Assembly: GCF_000005505.3 (NCBI RefSeq)
Contig: NC_016132.3
Coordinates: forward strand, 40,500,914 to 40,564,913
Direction: 5' to 3'
From: Brachypodium distachyon
Taxonomy: Eukaryota; Streptophyta; Magnoliopsida; Poales; Poaceae
Length of the DNA: 64,000 nt
In this document: piece by piece, positions 10,191-21,757 of the stretch
How positions within the stretch are numbered: position 1 is the stretch's first letter
How the letters are laid out: the number at the start of each line of letters is the position of its first letter
Position numbers and translations under genes: made by a program
The notes under the pieces: model-generated
What the model was told of the DNA's origin: nothing
Database searches by the model: none
The model's input: the letters and a program-made list of their open reading frames with translations, nothing else

Positions 10191-11125
10191 TGTCGCACCA
10201 GTGGCACCCGGGGTACCACCGTTGCGCGATGCGTGGGCCTCGTCTCCGAGTTCTCAGGAGGGTCTCACCCCGGGCTGCAGCCATGAGCAGCCCGGCAAGC
10301 TACCAGCCTGGAAGGGCTAGCAGGGCTTCGGGGAATATTCCCGCCGGAACACCTCCCGGGAAGCCACTTACCGGGAGGGGGTTCCCGGATGTGGTCAGGC
10401 CTGGGCGCCTCCCGGGAAGCCACTTGCCGGAAGCAGGGGTTCCCGGGCACGGGCTCCCGCCACAGGGGTGGGGCCCAGCAGGCAGAGCAGCAGCGCCACG
10501 CGGGCGCGTGGCAGGCTTCGAGTGCGCAGTCTCGCCAGGGCGAGGAGTGAGGCGCACGGCGCAATAAATGAGCCGACAGGAGGGGCGTTATCCGTCTAAG
10601 TCAGGGGAACAGTGGTTGTCCAATCCTACTTTTAGGGTTTTAGACCCCTAGCAGCGGAGTTGGCGCTCATGCACGCCACCAGCGCACCGAGGGGGAGTTG
10701 CCATGTCTCCCTGCTCGACACTTGTAATGCATGCACCGTGGCACCTGTGGCATCCCCTTGGTTATAAGAGGAGTATCCTCGCTGACGGTCAAGGGGGTTG
10801 GTTGGACCAGTTCACAGTTCACTACTAGCAATAGCCCAAAGTAGCAAGCGGTACTTAGCCAAAAAGAGAGAGCACCCGGGGACTCCCCCCGGCAACCTGT
10901 AAAACCCCCAGTTCTTTGGCTAATAATAAACTCAGAAGCAGGACGTAGGGTTTTACACCTCAGGGTGGCCCGAACCTAGGTAAAAACGTGCATGCATGTG
11001 TCCTTAGCTTGCATGTATTCTGGGTACATTAGTTTGCAGTTCGTGTACGCCATCGGCCACGCCGGTGATCGCCAGAGCGATCCCCGACGCCCCTGCCCCC
11101 GGTGTCGGAGCCCCGTGCGACGACA
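10191..11125 (+). repeat. 3' LTR of Tat element
   Basis: Begins TGTCGCACCAGTGGCACC and ends GTGCGACGACA, 935 bp. The start CGCAC and end GTGCG are inverted. The same LTR family occurs as a solo LTR at 42722-43723, which confirms both ends. A TATA-like TTATAAG lies at about 10762 and the LTR contains several CCCGGGAAGCC blocks in its first third. Confidence 0.9.
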
Positions 11126-11649
11126 TGAAGCTTGTTACTCTTGGTGATTGGCATCACCTAGACGGCTAGGAGTCAGTGTTGAAGAGCAATCGAAACTTGT
11201 GATTTGCCATCAACCAGTATGTGAAGGTCCGGAGATCACCTCAACATCTACCACGAGTAACTAGGCGAGACTTTGGTGTTAGCTCAGGAGGATTGGGTGG
11301 ACTTGTGTGTCCACGAGTCTTGTGTGACTCAGCCCCTCAACGGAGACGTATGATTGTGCTAACAATCTGAACTTCGGAAAACAAATCCCCGTGTCCTCGT
11401 GTTCCTGTGATATCATTCCTCAGTCTTATACTTTCTGTTGAAGTATAACTGTTCTTACCGTTCTTGTCTTCACTGCTACTACGTAACTTTTTTATCTTTC
11501 TTCATTCCGTTGCAACTCTAAGATTTGCAAAGTAAAATCTCTGTTGTTGAAATATTGTGACTGTCTTCAGTCTTCAGTCTTCAGTCTTGAAGAAAACTTA
11601 AAATTGGTCACATTCACCCCCCCCCCTCTGTGACGCACTCGATCTTTCA
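11126..11649 (+). repeat. 5' LTR remnant of the copia element
   Basis: Matches the last part of the 3' LTR (from about 22452), for example TGAAGCTTGTTACTCTTGG and the tandem CTTCAGT heptamers near 11571-11590, and ends CTTTCA at 11649. Its first half is missing from the window because the Tat element inserted at ACT^TGAAG. Confidence 0.9.
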
Positions 11650-11651
11650 CT

Positions 11652-11663
11652 TGGTATCAGAGC
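11652..11663 (+). other. Primer-binding site (tRNA-iMet)
   Basis: TGGTATCAGAGC two bases after the LTR end, the standard initiator-Met tRNA site. Confidence 0.9.
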
Positions 11664-11703
11664 AAGGTCCCTTTGTTTTGGTTTAACCACCTGAGGAAGA
11701 AGT

Positions 11704-14700
11704 ATGTCTAAGGAAGGGAAGTTACCTGTTCTTAGCTGTACCAATTATGTTTTTTCGAAAAATCGAATTAAGACTCACATCATATCTACTGACCCTTGTG
11801 CTTGGGAAGCAGTCACAAACGGTTTTGTTGTACCTCAGGGGCCCATCTCTAGATATGATGCTATATCTCTGAAGAAGTATCAAGCGAACGCCAAAGCCTG
11901 TGATATCATCTTCTCAGCTGTCAGTGATGCTGAGTTTAACAAAATCAGTAACCTTGTTGATGCCAAGAAGATTTGGGATCTTCTCGCTGAAGTCCATGAA
12001 GGGACAACCACTGTCAAATATTCTAGAGTTACATGCCTCATCAGTCAGTTTGACAAACTTGTGCTTGAGCCCAATGAGATTGTTTCTTCACTCTATGATC
12101 GTATGAGCACCATTGTGAATGAGCTGAATACTCTTGATGATCACAATATCACTGATTTGATGCAAAACAGAAGGTTTCTTCGAGCTCTTCCCATGGAGTA
12201 CACCATTGTCTGTGAATTGATCAAGCATCGGCCAGACTTCAAGGAGTTAACCCCTACCTGGGTGCTTGCAAGAATTGTGTCCTATGAGCTTTATCAGGAA
12301 GGAAAGAAGATGATCCATGGTCCTGAATCTAGTTCGAAGAAGAACATTGCACTCAAGGTCAAGAAATCATCCAAGAAGATCGTTAGCTCCAGTGAAGAAT
12401 CTGAAAACTCATCTTCGTCTGATGAAGAATCCAACTCCAGTAATGAGCTTGCTATGTTTGTGAGGAGGTTAAATAAGAAGTTTGGAAACAAAATGAAGTA
12501 TCAAGGTGAATCCAACTCCTCCAAGTATCAGAAATCGGCTCATCGGAAGAAATCTGATATGGCCAAAAGAGCTTGCTTCAACTGTGGCAAGAAAGGGCAC
12601 TTCATCGCTGAATGTCCCGAGAAAGCTGATGAAGACAAGGAAAACAAGGGATTCAAGAAACATCCTCACAAAAAGATCCATGATCGTCACAAGAAGAAGG
12701 ATTAGAATAAGGACTCTACCTACAAGAAGAAGGGAAAGTATTACTCTAGAGCACATGTTGGTGAATGGAAATCAGATTCTTCATCGTCTGAAGAATCATC
12801 TGATTCTAAGTCTGAAGACGACGTCGCCGGATTGGCCATAGCTACTTCATCTGCCAGAGAGAAGACTTGACTGATTCTGCAAATTCATCATCAGAAGATG
12901 CCTCCGGAGACGATCGCAACTCACCATCATGCTTCATGGCAAAATCCTCTAAGGTATCATCTCATAGTGAAGTTGAAGTAAATTCTAGTGATAATGATGA
13001 AACTGATAATGAAGAATCTGAACCCATGACATATGAAAGACTTCAGTTCATTGTTGAGAAGGAAGAAGATTTGCTTATCACTGAGATTAAGAAGAACACT
13101 AACATGGCTAATGAACTCAAAATTCTCAAGTCTAAGTTTCGGGCCAAGGAAGAGTCTCATAAGGATCTGAAGAAAGTTCATGCTGAGACTAGTCTTAACT
13201 ATGTTTCGATCAAACTCGAGCATGATAATCTGAAAAACTCTTATGAGGATCTCAAATCTGTGAATCTTGATCTCAATGCTAAGTTAGTCAACTTACCTCA
13301 AAACGATGATTCCTCTGAAGTATGTTTTAAATGCAATTCTTCATTAAACAATATTCCTCAAATCACTACTTCAAATGCTGTGACTCAAACTGATTTTCCT
13401 GCTTCAATTGATTCACCTGATGTTGCTTCTAGCATTACTACTTCTATTGGTGAATCTTGCACTGCTATCACTAACACTTCATCTAGTGATCTCTCACTGG
13501 ATGAAAAAAATGCTAAGTTGAAGAAGCAGATTGAGGCTGGTATCCTCAAGTGTCACCAAGGGACTGAAACCTTGAACTAGATTCTTGGTCTTCAAATTCC
13601 TCGTCGACGCAAGGAAGGTATCGGTTTTGAGAGGAAATAATTTGTCAACGGTGATGCTTGGCTCCCTGAGCAATATCCCCCTAGACCTTTTGTCCAGGAA
13701 AGAGGGAACTATGCTGAGGTTCCTCAACTTGTGGGAAACTTGAATCGTCGCAAGGATGCTTCAAAGCGTCCAAATACTTCACGTGCTTACCCGATATTCC
13801 ATGTTAATGAATCTTACATTCTGAGGATGGGTAAGGATAACAAAGTGAGAGCTAATTTCACTGGAACCATAATGCGTGGTGAACATGCAAAACCTCAAAT
13901 TTGGGTGTCAAAATTTGCCATTGCATTTTTCCGTAATGCCTTGTGTTCTTCAAGTTCTACTGACATGCAGGAACCCATGAAGACATGGGTGCCTAAATGA
14001 GCCTAACTTTCTTCGTAGGCATATGCATCCGGAGGAAAGGAGTGGGTCATGGACTCCGGATGTACGAATCACATGACCGGTGAGAAGAAAATGTTTAGCT
14101 CTTTAGAACTTGGTCCTCAACATCATGAGAACATCACTTTTGGTGACAATGGTAAGGGAAAGGTAATTGGTCTCGGCAAAGTTGCTATTTCTAAGGAAAA
14201 TGACTTGTCTATCAATGAAGTACTTATTGCTGAATCACTTGGATATAATCTTCTATCTGTTGCTCAACTATGTGATCATGGACTAATCGTTTTCTTCACA
14301 AGACCATATGTGTATGTTACTTCAGAAAAGGATAACTCTTTTGTCTTCAGAGGGCGAAGAAAGGGTAATCTCTATCTTGTAAAGTTTGAAAACTCCTCAT
14401 ACTCACCCCCTACGTGTCTAGTTGCAAAATCTTCACTAGGGTGGCTCTGGCATAGAAGACTCGGTCATGTGGTCATGAAGAATCTAAACAAACTTGTCAA
14501 AGGTGACCACATTCGAGGTCTGAAGAACGTCTCCTTTGAGAAGGATTGTTTGTGCAGTGCATGGCAAGCTGGGAAGCAAATCGGAGCGTCTCATCCTGCG
14601 AAGAATGTCATCTCTACTTCAAGACCTCTCTAGTTGCTTCACATGGATCTTTTTGGTCATACTACATACATGAGTATAGGAGGTAACTCATATGGATTTG

Positions 14701-16764
14701 TGATTGTTGATGATTATCCACGTTTCACTTGGGTGTTCTTTTTGGATGATAAGAGCACAGTAGTTAAGATCTTCAAGAAGTTTGCACGAAGAGCTCATAA
14801 TGAATTTGAAGTAACCATCAAGGGCGTGGGAAGTGACAATGGAACAGAATTCAAGAACCTGATGATGGAAGAATTCCTCGATGAGTTCGGCATGAAGCAT
14901 GAGTTCTCTGCACCTCATGTTCCTCAACAAAATGGGGTGGTGGAGAGGAAGAACCGCACGTTGATTGAGATGGCCCGGACAATGCTTAATGAGTACAAGA
15001 CTCCTGACCGTTTCTGGGCTGAAGTCATCAACACCGCATGCCATGCTTCAAATCGCTTATATCTTCATCGACTCCTGAAGAAAACTCCATACGAGCTCAT
15101 CTCTAACCGCAAGCCTGATGTGTCATACTTCAGGGTCTTCGGAAGCAAATGCTACATCCTCAACAAGAAAAATAGACGAGCTAAGTTTGATTCTAAATGC
15201 GACGAAGGTTTCTTCTTGGGTTATCCCTCGAATGCACATGCTTATCGAGTCTTCAACAACAACACAAAAGTTGTTGAAATTGCTAAGGATGTGCAGCTCG
15301 ATGAAGCTAACGGCTCCCAGGAAGAGCCATTGCCAATGTCTGTAGATATTGAAAAAATTTCAGAAAATATTCAAAAGATGGCCATTGGTGATATTCGTCC
15401 AGAAGAAGTCAAGCAAAGTGAATCCGGTATCAATAATGAAGAAGGTGCTTCACAAGCTGAAGAACCTAACCAAACCGGAGCTTCCACCCTAGCTGAAGAA
15501 CAAACTGTTACTTCAAATGAAGCACAACCTAGCACTTCTAGTGGTGAAGTACATCATCCGAAGATCGGCAAAAGAATCGAGATGGATCATCCTATCGATC
15601 AAATCCTTGGATATATCAGAAGAGGTACTCAAGCTCGCTCACGTGTTTCAAATTTTTGTGAGCACTTTTCTTTATGTCTTCAGTTGAGCCGAAGACAGCG
15701 GATGAAGCATTATCGAATCTGGATTAGGTGATGGCTATGCATGAAGAACTGAATAACTTTAAGAGAAATCAAGTCTGGCGTTGAAAGGCCAAGGCAAAAT
15801 GTCATCGGCACTAAATGGGTCTTCAGAAACAAGCAAGATGAAGACGGAATCGTCGTGAGGAACAAAGCACGTCTTGTTGCACAGGGCTTCACTTAGGTTG
15901 AAGGTTTGGATTTTGGTGAAACCTATGCCCCTGTTGCACATCTTGAATCTATTATAATTCTTCTTGCATATGCTAATCATCATGACATAACTTTATATCA
16001 AATGGATGTGAAAAGTGCATTTTTAATTGGAACAATTGAAAAACTTGTTTATGTTGAACAATCTCCTGGTTTTGAAGATCCAGAACATCCTAATCATGTC
16101 TATAAACTTGACAAGTCACTCTATGGCTTGAAGCAAGCACCTCGAGCCTGGTATGAATGCCTCAGAAAGTTTTTAGTCAAAAAGGGTCTCAAAATTGGTA
16201 AAATTGATCCAACACTTTTTACAAAGAAAATGAATGATGATCTCTTTGTGTGTCAAATATACGGAGAAGTTTGAGATGTCCATGATGGGAGAATTGAAGT
16301 TTTTACTCGGTCTTCAAATCAAGCATATGAAGAATGGAATTTTCATCTCTCAAACGAAGTACATCAGGGATATGCTGAAGAAATTAGGGATGGAATCTGC
16401 CAAGGAAATTGAAACTCCAATGCCAACGAATGGTCATCTTGACCTCAACACTACTGGTAAACCAGTGGATCAAAAGGTTTTTCGTTCCATGATTGGTTCT
16501 TTACTTTACCTTTGTGCATCTATGCCAGATATCATGTTGAGTGTTTGCATGTGTGCAAGGTTTCAAGCAGATCCCCCAGACTGTCACCTCATGGCAGTGA
16601 AAAGAATCCTTCGATATTTAGTTCACACCCCATGCTTCGATCTCTGGTATCCCAAAGGAGTTTCTTTCGATTTTGTTGGCTATTCTGACTCAGATTATGC
16701 TGGTTGCAAGGTTGATAGAAAATCCACTTCCGGCACTTCCCAATTCCTCAGAAGACGACGTTGA
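11704..16764 (+). pseudogene. copia gag-pol, multiply broken
   Basis: Gag opens at 11704 and carries a CCHC knuckle (CFNCGKKGHFIAEC, about 12574-12615), followed by Ser/Glu-rich and coiled-coil sequence (12867-13580). The protease active site reads MDSGCTNHMTG at 14049. A GAG-pre-integrase HHCC region (LWHRRLGHV) follows near 14447, then the integrase core (14634-15050; MDLFGH, GSDNGTEF and QNGVVERKN supply D-D-E). RT is seen at 15906-16260 (QMDVKSAFL, YGLKQAPRAWY) and RNase H starts near 16680. In-frame stops include TAG at 12703, 13578, 14631 and 15894 plus others. The YVDD region of RT is deleted at about 16258-16268, and RNase H stops at 16764 where another element begins. Confidence 0.9.
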
Positions 16765-17048
16765 AAATCCACTTCACGGTTAACGAATATAAATACATAG
16801 ATAGTTTGGCGGGCTCCGAGCTGAGTCTAAGGAAGGGCGATGAAGTTGGTGGCTCCGGAGGCCCTCACCCTGGAACGGGTGTTGGTGGCGGGAGTGTTCA
16901 TCTCCTGCGCCTCCTAAGGCTCCTCCTCCTGTGGCTCCATCTCCTCATCCTGAGGGGATGGCGGAGCCTGTGCTGGTGCTGGTGCAGGTGCAGGTGCAGG
17001 TGCAGGGGCTGCGGCGTCGACTTGAGCTTGGAGCTGATCGAAGTTGAG

Positions 17049-17690
17049 CTACAGAAGGTCCTTCTCGTACAGGATTTGATCCATGAACTCGTGCATGTTC
17101 AGGATGGCGGTCCCCCTGCGAGTCAGCTCAGTTGCTTGATGCGCCAGTTGTCCCTTGAGTATTCCCACCTGTTCCTCGGCAATGTCCGCTCGGGTCATCT
17201 CATTGTAGAGGCTCTTCCCCATATCCACCGTGTTCTGCTCCAATGCTTGAAACTGAACATCCTCCATGTGTGGGTCCTCTCCCAGGACTTCCGGCCCACG
17301 GCATTCCCGCCAACAACTCGCCTCCCGAAGCTATGGAAGACGGAGTCCTGTGGCAGGTCGTCGTGGTACGCCTCCCACACACGCGCTATCACGTGCTGCA
17401 TAGCGAACTGCAATCCCAGCATGAAGTCGGGGTAGCGCCCCGAGTAGGTGATGTCGGGAGTCATTGGAACAACTTCCCGTCCCTTGATCTCGGTATCAAT
17501 CTCCCAGCGGCGTGCTCCTCCCTGAGATCCCACCGGCTCGGCGCGTCCTCGGAAGCAGGGTGCTGCCAGGTGCAGCGTCGTGCACAACACCGCCAACTAC
17601 CTTCCGAAGGGAATGTCGTCCTCGGTAGTTGGGTAGTGGACGTGAGTGAAGGGAGGTTTGTCGCTGAAATTTTGTGGGCCATTCATCTAC
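17049..17690 (-). pseudogene. Gag-like fragment of the truncated element
   Basis: Frames on the minus strand give a globular N-terminal part (recognisable stretch SGRYPDFMLGLQFAMQHVI) and, in another frame, a helical segment with NEMTRADIAEEQVGILK and ELTRRGTAILNMHEFM. Stops and frame changes separate them. No zinc knuckle is seen; a (GCAGGT)n tract follows at about 16983-17006. No function can be assigned beyond gag-like structural protein. Confidence 0.5.
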
Positions 17691-18081
17691 AAGATTTTTG
17701 GTGGAAGGAGAGAATCAGTTATATGCTCAAGTAGGTAGATGCATAAAGCTAACAATGACAAGGTGGTGTGTATGTTATGCAAACTTGACGAATAAATGCA
17801 ATGGTGAAAACATGACAGTGTAGTATGAGATTGATATAAATGCATATAACATCTGAAGATGCATGAGAAGGGATAATTTTGCAAGTGTAGTATGAAGTCA
17901 AACACATGCAGTATGTAGGTACTAAACAATGATATGATTTGCAAGTGTACAAGAACATGAATGAAATCCAATATGCAAACTCAAAGAGGTATGAAATGCA
18001 TAGAAGAATCCTATGGTCTCTTTTGGTCTAGTCCATGCTAGGGTCACGTTCCTACATGCAACACAATGCTCTGATACCATC

Positions 18082-19174
18082 TGAAGCGACCGCCCCCGTA
18101 CACGGGTTCGATCTCTGTGCTTTTAGTGCTAGTCCCTGGATCGACTCACTAGCACACACAGTTTCAAGATGTAATATCATAGAACAAAGGTCTCAAGTAT
18201 TACAATGCAACATCCAGAATTTAAGAGTACTTACAAACTCGCATAACCCCATGGGTTAGCTGGAATTAAAACGAAAAGTTCAATAGCGGAAAGCGAAGAT
18301 ACAAAAGCCACATCAACACCACAGTGGTAGCGTGTTGGAATGTAGGCTCGCAACCCAAAGACCAGAACGTACCCTTACTCTTCGTCAGAACTTCCTGCAT
18401 CATTAAACGATGCAGCCACTAGGGTCAATACATTGAATGTATTGGCAAGATCACTAATAGTTATATCAGAACCTACCAAGTACATGCATAATTTGGCAAG
18501 GTGGAGTTCAGGCTATTTGCATAAAAGCATCTTTGTTTCATCCTATCATTTAAACAAAATAGTTTTATCATTATTGGACATGGGGTAGACACACCCATGC
18601 TCCTATTAAACTAAGGACACCGGATAGACATCAACGAGTGATCTTATCCCAAGTTCAAACCATTCATTTTAATTTAAGAAATTAGAGTGAGTGAGACTTT
18701 CCTTACAGCTCCACTATCCAGTTGCTCATAATTGTCCATGACCGGGGACACGGCTAAGTACTTAGTTTGACACTCTCGAGAGGTTGTACACATTCCCCAC
18801 AAGAAATCGACGTGTTAATCCCTTGTTGTCCTCAGGGTAGAGTAGCAACGGCATCGATGACAAGACTTTCAGAAGTCATTCCCCAGACCACGGAAGAATC
18901 ACGCTCCCCCTACACATGCTACCTCAGTACAATTCTCTTGACCTAGGTTCAAACTACTTACTCAATCCCGCCAGAGCCCATTTAGCATGTGGTTGTACTG
19001 GAAGCTACTAAATAGGAAATTAGTCCAGTCTCGGTTACCCCAGGTGGCATTCTACATTTGCGACGCAGGCGCTCCCATAGACATGGAGAGATGACTCATA
19101 GAAATGGACCCATAGAAATGGACCTGACGTCGCATAACATCTAAAACCTCAAAGCCATCCATCCAGGATGGTTC
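18082..19174 (-). repeat. 5' LTR of the truncated minus-strand element
   Basis: Flanked on the left by the primer-binding site in reverse orientation and ending in TTCA at 19174, which pairs with the TGAA start. The right end is inferred from terminal symmetry only, since the second LTR is absent. The copia extra ORF resumes shortly after. Confidence 0.55.
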
Positions 19175-19189
19175 ATTGAATTAATTGTT

Positions 19190-19977
19190 TTGTCCTACTC
19201 TAATAAAACATTGATTATTAAACAGGTTGGTCTAGCTAAGTTCGATGGCCAGCCCAAGATACATGAAGAACAGGTTGCCTCAGATGAAGACATCGCCATT
19301 CTCTATGTAGAAGGATTCTCAGGCGCCTTCGGAGGACTTTCTGGGTTGAAGCCTGAAGCAAAAATCCTCAATGACATTCTCCGTTTCACTCTCTCTCCCA
19401 AGCAAGGCAGCTCAAGTGAAATTGCTGGTCTTCACCGCAATCTGCTGCTTGCCGTCTTCAAGGGTGAGAAGATGGATTTTGGAGATTACATTCTTCAGAC
19501 TATAACTCATCCCTCTGCCGACTGTGTGCGTGCACTTCCTTACGCTCCTCAGATCATGAAGATCATATTGCAGTTGTTTGAGAAACGCTTTGAGTTGGAA
19601 CATCAGCACAAGTACTTCTTGTTGAAGCCTCAAGATCTAGAGCCGTCTCTGCTTCCTCTTACTTCAGTGTCTGATCGCCCGTCCAAGGAGTCCATAGCCA
19701 GTTCTGTCGCAACCGCAGCTGAAGCAATCACTTCGTCCATTTGATTCACAGTATGAGACCAGCTCTGGCACGGATGGTTCCTTGAAGAACCTGGTAGTGA
19801 AGCTCTCCCGGAAGATCGACGATCAGCAAGACTTGCTCGAGAAGCAGGCAGCTCTTTTGAAGAATCAAGAGGTGCTGATCAAGAAGCTGATTCCCGCGAA
19901 GACAAGACCAATGGCATGCTTCAAGATTTCCTCGCCAAGCACTTCCCAGACGTCCTGAAGCCTGAAGACAGTGAAGC
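19190..19977 (+). pseudogene. Extra ORF downstream of copia pol (SIRE-type), broken
   Basis: The frame 19190-19744 encodes about 184 residues rich in helix-forming sequence (for example GLHRNLLLAVFKGEKMDFG, RALPYAPQIMKIILQLF), of the kind found between pol and the 3' LTR in SIRE/Maximus elements, where it is sometimes called env-like; no transmembrane or signal segment is visible here. After the stop at 19742 another frame continues with a heptad pattern (LLEKQAALLKNQEVLIKKL) until the inverted solo LTR. The true start is uncertain because the minus-strand element lies immediately upstream. Confidence 0.65.
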
Positions 19978-19982
19978 CACTC

Positions 19983-21189
19983 TGAAAGATCAAGTACGTC
20001 ATGGGGGGGGTGAATGTGACAAGTTTTAAGTTTTCTTCAAAATGAAGACTGAAAACAGTCACAGTACTTCAACAACAGAGATTTTACTTAGCAATTTTAG
20101 AGTAGCAGCGGAATGAAGAAAGATGAACAAGCAAAGCAGTAGCAGTGAAGACAAGAACAGTAAGAACAATTATACTTCAACAGAAAGTGTGAGATTGAGG
20201 AACGATATCACAAGAACATGAAGACACGGGGATTTTTTTTTCCAAAGTTCAGATTGTTGGCACAATCCTACGTCTCCGTTGAGGGGGCTGAGTCACACAA
20301 GACTCGCGGACACACAAGTCCACCCAATTCTCCTGAGCTAAGACCTAAGCCTCGCCCAGTTACTCGTGGTAGATCTTGAGGTGATCTCCGGACCTTCACA
20401 GACTGGTTGGTGACGAATCACAAGCTTCGATTGCTCTTCAACACTGACTCCTAGCCGTCTAGGTGATGCCAATCACCAAGAGTAACAAGTTTCAACTGCT
20501 CGGCTAGAGAGGGGATCCCATTCTTCACGCTCAGTTCAGCTCTAAGAGTTTTCTCAGCTGTACTTCAAAACAACTCTCTGGGGATCACCACCGAACCCGT
20601 TCGGGGTGGGTCGTCTTATATGGCCTTGGCCACGGCCGATCTAGACGTTGTGACCCGTTGGATAAAGTGATCCTTGAGACTCCAGCTCACATTTTATCTC
20701 TTTGTCTCAAAACGGTTAGAATACGTGGTCAAAACGTAAAGCGACAAAGATTTTCAAATACATTTGAAATCAGAGTGAAGACTTCACGCGGAAGTTTCTG
20801 TGAAGCCTGAAATGCTTCATTCTTCACTCTGACGAAAAACACACACAGAAAATGGTTTTTTCCTATGCTGAACATGAAGAATAGGTTTCACCTGAACCAG
20901 CTCCACACTTCAAACCCCCCTTAATAGTACGGCGTTCCTATACTCAAGTGAAGAAAAAGCTACGGAAAGACCTATGAAGAAAGCTATGATTCACGTTCTT
21001 CTTCGTTCTTTACTGAGTTCTTTATACTTCAAACCAGTACTTGTACTTCAATTTTTAGGGGTCGTCGATGCTGGTTAAACCAACTCTTCTGAGGAACTAA
21101 AACCCGAAACACTCCGTGTAACTCATTAGTTCCTCAACCATGTTGTCATCATTCATCAAAACCCATACAGGGGAAAAGTTTCCCTTTCA
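19983..21189 (-). mobile_element. Solo LTR of the same copia family, inverted, TSD CACTC
   Basis: The plus strand starts TGAAAGATC and ends GTTTCCCTTTCA; it is the reverse complement of the copia 3' LTR (21758-22975) along its whole length. It is flanked by CACTC at 19978-19982 and at 21190-21194, a clean 5-bp target-site duplication, so it inserted as a separate element and later lost its body by LTR-LTR recombination. It splits the extra ORF region of the host copia element. Confidence 0.93.
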
Positions 21190-21757
21190 CACTCCATGCC
21201 AGTAGTCTTCAACCTTTTTGGCATCTTGATGCCAAAGGGGGAGAAGGAGTCAGGGGGAGGGTTTCGCGTTTATTTGACTCAGGGGGAATTTGCTTTTTAT
21301 CTGGTTCTTCGTTCTTCGTAGTTTGAAAACTTTAAGTCCTATCCGTCCGTGGTTTAAAACTTTTGGTTGTATTGAAGTACACTTAATATTGCCTCTTGCA
21401 TGAGGATTCTGCAATGCCTGTAATAAATTTAATCTTCATGGATTTTCGTTCCTCATGCATGCATGTTTACTTCAATACCTTGGTGCTGCATCTGTTTACT
21501 TCAATTTATGAGCATATATGAATTCTTATTTACTGCTGCTCTAACATTGTACACGGTGCACACCCTTGCTTCTGAAGCATATGAAGATTTCCTCACACTC
21601 CTAAAGCTCTTTGCACTTGCATTCAAAAGCAAACTTAAATACTGCGTATCTTCAGGAGGAGTCTTCATATAACTCAGAAGCTAAAACCTTCACACTTATT
21701 ATTCCATTCTTTGAAGCTTTAACCAGTGTTGTCATCAAACACCAAAAAGGGGGAGAT

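Larger units (their letters stand above)
2561..11125 (+). mobile_element. Ty3/gypsy retrotransposon, Tat lineage, 5'-truncated
   Basis: Order on the plus strand: RT, RNase H, second (archaeal-type) RNase H, integrase, long non-coding 3' region with tandem repeats, an antisense ORF, a polypurine tract (GCCCGGGGGCTGC) and a 3' LTR (10191-11125). Two RNase H domains in tandem, a long 3' region and an extra antisense ORF are hallmarks of the Tat lineage. The 5' LTR, gag and protease are absent from view. The element sits inside the 5' LTR of the copia element to its right: the base after its 3' LTR is the TGAAGCTTGTT stretch that occurs uninterrupted in the other copia LTR near 22455. The expected left TSD copy (TGAAG) is not in the window. 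Confidence 0.85.
16765..19174 (-). mobile_element. Truncated minus-strand LTR retrotransposon inside the copia pol
   Basis: Read on the minus strand: an LTR (18082-19174, plus-strand ends TGAAGC and GGTTCA), a primer-binding site (18069-18080, TGGTATCAGAGC on the minus strand), a leader of about 380 bp, then gag-like frames to 16765. The other LTR and all of pol are missing. At the left breakpoint the short string AAATCCACTTC occurs on both sides (about 16722 and 16766), suggesting a microhomology-mediated deletion. Superfamily is uncertain; the gag-like frame is of a kind common in large gypsy-type elements of Triticeae. Confidence 0.65.

Noticed and set aside
9235..10320. Several long plus-strand and minus-strand frames near the antisense ORF and LTR
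   Set aside because: They overlap the antisense ORF or the LTR in other frames, are Arg/Pro-rich and show no similarity; expected from high GC content.
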